A stretch of 64,000 bases of DNA. It comes from Archilochus colubris (lineage: Eukaryota; Chordata; Aves; Apodiformes; Trochilidae). The position numbers were made by a program, and so were the translations under genes. A model generated the notes under the pieces. That model had not been told where the DNA came from and made no database searches. It saw only the letters and a list, made by a program, of their open reading frames with translations. Shown piece by piece: positions 61,798-64,000 of this stretch. The stretch lies in assembly GCA_023079485.1 (NCBI GenBank), contig CM041084.1, forward strand, positions 103,484,467 through 103,548,466, given 5' to 3'. How positions within the stretch are numbered: position 1 is the first letter of the stretch; every line of letters starts with the position of its first letter.

Positions 61798-64000
61798 TAT
61801 CTTTTAAAAGCACAATAATAAAATAGGTACTTCTGCTCTCTAAGTCTTCTGTCCATCCATCTTTGTCTCACAGGTCATGTATGCTGCAAAAATAGTAGGG
61901 GAATTGTGGATACCATGGTGATCATCCAGAACAGTTTGGAACCAGGGGAAAACCACAATAGCTACTCTGTACAGTTGGGTTTGTACTGGTGTCAGTATGT
62001 TGCTACAAATGTCCCTGGAGGTTGTCCATGTTGTATAACTAGATGTCTGCAATGTTTTTCCCCTGTCAGATATGTTTAATGGCTTTGTATTATTGCAAGG
62101 TCACCAGGTAGCTGAAGGTGTTTCCCAAACTTTTTATAGCAAGCCTTTCACTAAGCCTTGATAGCTGAATCTCCATTTCAGTGCATACCATATATTTGTA
62201 TCTGGATGCAGCTGTAGGTTGTGCTTTTATGCTCTGAGACTCTGCTGAGCTGTTTTTCTGGGCATATTTTGTCTGTGGAGGTATATGCCTGTGAAATCCC
62301 ATTCCTACTGAAGCCAACAGATTTACTTTCTATATGTGTGGAAAAACTAGGTAAGAAATACCTGCATTACAGGCAGGCCTGTTTCCTTATCCTGCATTAG
62401 GTTTCTGTACTTCAAACTAGCAGTGAGACTTGCACTGAGCACAGCCAGCAAGTTGAAATGTTCTCTGCGTGCCACAGAAATTTCTTTGAGCTCACAGGTA
62501 TCTCAGAGCAGGGCAGGTTTCTGTCCTGTGACAAAAGCAAACCAACAGTTTGAGCTTTGAGTAGGTACAGTTCTTTATTAAGACAAAATTGTGGCTAATT
62601 TTCCAATTTTAGCCTTGGTAGTTTTTTGACTTCAGTCTGTGTATTCTTACAGACTTCTGTGTCTCAATTTTGCCGTTTTGTCCTTGTCATTAAAGTACTT
62701 CCAGACCCATTTCAGGATAAAAATCCTCTGTTCTGATAAGGAATATGGTACGACTCGAGTGTCGTGAGAGTGGGTGAGACACCTTTGTGTCTAGCATGGG
62801 AGGAGGTGGGGACAGGGTAGAGAAGTCAATGTTCTTTTATAATAATAACCTGAGAGTATTTGTAGTGTGCGTGTTCTCTGCTGGAGACTTTTAAATGCAA
62901 TTAGAGCAAATGCATCTTCTGTTTGTCAAGCCCAGTGATACTTGTTCAGTCTTCGAACTGATTTAAAAATCAACAGATTTAAAAATCGTTATTAGGCCTT
63001 TAAAATGTCAGCTTCAAAAGAAAAGAGGCCAGTTTGCCTCTTTTAATTATGCTGCTTTCAGGGATGCGTTGTTTCAGGAGCTCGTCCAAGACGTCCCAGC
63101 TTCGTTGCTTCAAATGTCACTTCAAGTATGAACAGTTTTTATAACCACACAGTAAACTCAAGACGGCCCAATGGAAATGATTTCTTCATGTGTCAAAATG
63201 ACCCCTTTGTTTCTCATTTTACTCCTTTGTTGCCTGCAGCTAATCTGCTTTTGGGTTATCAGATCCTAGCATCTTACAATGCTGACTCTAGCAGCGGCAT
63301 TCAGCTGGAATGCTGCCTTTTGTTTACTGGTTTCACCAGGCCTCCAGTGCTTTCTTTGGTCATCTGGTGGCTCCACTAATGTGATTTGCACTCCCAGGCT
63401 CTGCAGGTAGTCGTGGGCTTTTATAAGGGAATTAGAGGCAGGCCTGCCACCCTGGTTGCTAATGCATCCAGAGGGTATTTCTTGTTTGTGTTTTGGTTTT
63501 CCAGTGTGTTTTTTTGTTGTTGTTTTTTTAAATCTGTTTGCAGTTTTTGATCTGTTTGAGGTTTTATGGAATTTCACTCTGCTCAGACTTCAGTTCCTAA
63601 AGTCACTTTACCTGGTTGTGGTGATGTTAATTTTTTTTTTAAGTAGAAGTATCTAATCCTACTGATCAGAATGTGCATTGATGTTTTCTCAGGATTTGAA
63701 GTTAAATACAGAAAAAGAGATGGCTAGGCAAATACTTCATTTATTTATTACAATAAGTAATACACAAAAAATTGTTTGTGTACTACTGGGTGTACTAAGG
63801 AGAGGCAAACCTCCACTTTCCTTTGGAAAAAATCTATTAAAACCTCAAATGTTGGCAAATGTAGGGAAGTGTTTTGCTAAAGAACCTGCAGCTGGAATCA
63901 TAGAATTTTGCAAGGACATAGTCAAGTAAATAATTCATTAAAGATCTTGAAAAACCACACAGATCTATACCTACACGAGATTTTTTAGCACACAAGGAGT
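61798..64000. other. AT-rich presumed intron up to the window end
   Basis: No exon confirmed. At 63047-63379 the + strand keeps 110 codons open, beginning near two acceptor-like CAG sites (63059-63061 and 63075-63077), but no donor or family match is evident. The window ends in this unassigned sequence. Confidence 0.45.

Noticed and set aside
1..64000. CRISPR arrays, operons, ribosome-binding sites or other prokaryotic systems
   Set aside because: CR1 LINEs, a CpG island and splice-type signals mark vertebrate nuclear DNA. No regularly spaced direct repeats or packed genes were seen.

Overview
The window looks like nuclear DNA from a bird. The main evidence is at least eight pieces of CR1 retrotransposon, the dominant LINE of bird genomes. 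Several end in the diagnostic repeated octamer ATTCTATG, and two keep the reading frame for the end of the CR1 reverse-transcriptase protein. AT-rich background, long A and T tracts, one CpG island and no densely packed reading frames also fit a vertebrate chromosome. The CR1 subtype suggests Neoaves, but I cannot name a species.

Layout. Positions 1-90 are the end of a (CCTTT)n array cut by the window edge. Positions 91 to about 6600 are AT-rich flank with one CR1 tail. From about 6600 to 8700 base composition changes sharply: a C/T-rich approach (6600-7440), GC boxes near 7390-7415, a GA-rich stretch and a presumed non-coding first exon ending at a strong splice donor (7691/7692), then a very G-rich, CpG-rich stretch (7700-8600). 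The C-to-G skew switch and the donor both indicate transcription on the + strand starting near 7450. This is the only convincing gene signal in the window. I do not recognise the gene.

Everything from 7692 to the end is best read as intron 1 of that gene or flanking DNA: AT-rich sequence with CR1 fragments (12003, 13472, 17345, 32451, 34935, 46171, 61203), an ancient MIR-like SINE (about 20380), a solo LTR with a 6-bp target duplication (48113-48436), homopolymer and A/C-rich low-complexity tracts, and several short perfect inverted repeats. No protein-coding exon could be confirmed. Exon-like pieces at 15299-15394, 15512-15570, 20882, 29182 and 63047 are reported as weak candidates.

I found no tRNA, rRNA, CRISPR array, prokaryotic operon or recognisable intact gene. 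The items most worth a second look are the promoter/first-exon block with its A24/T13 hairpin in the presumed 5' UTR, the solo LTR, and the 13-bp perfect hairpin at 37536-37565.
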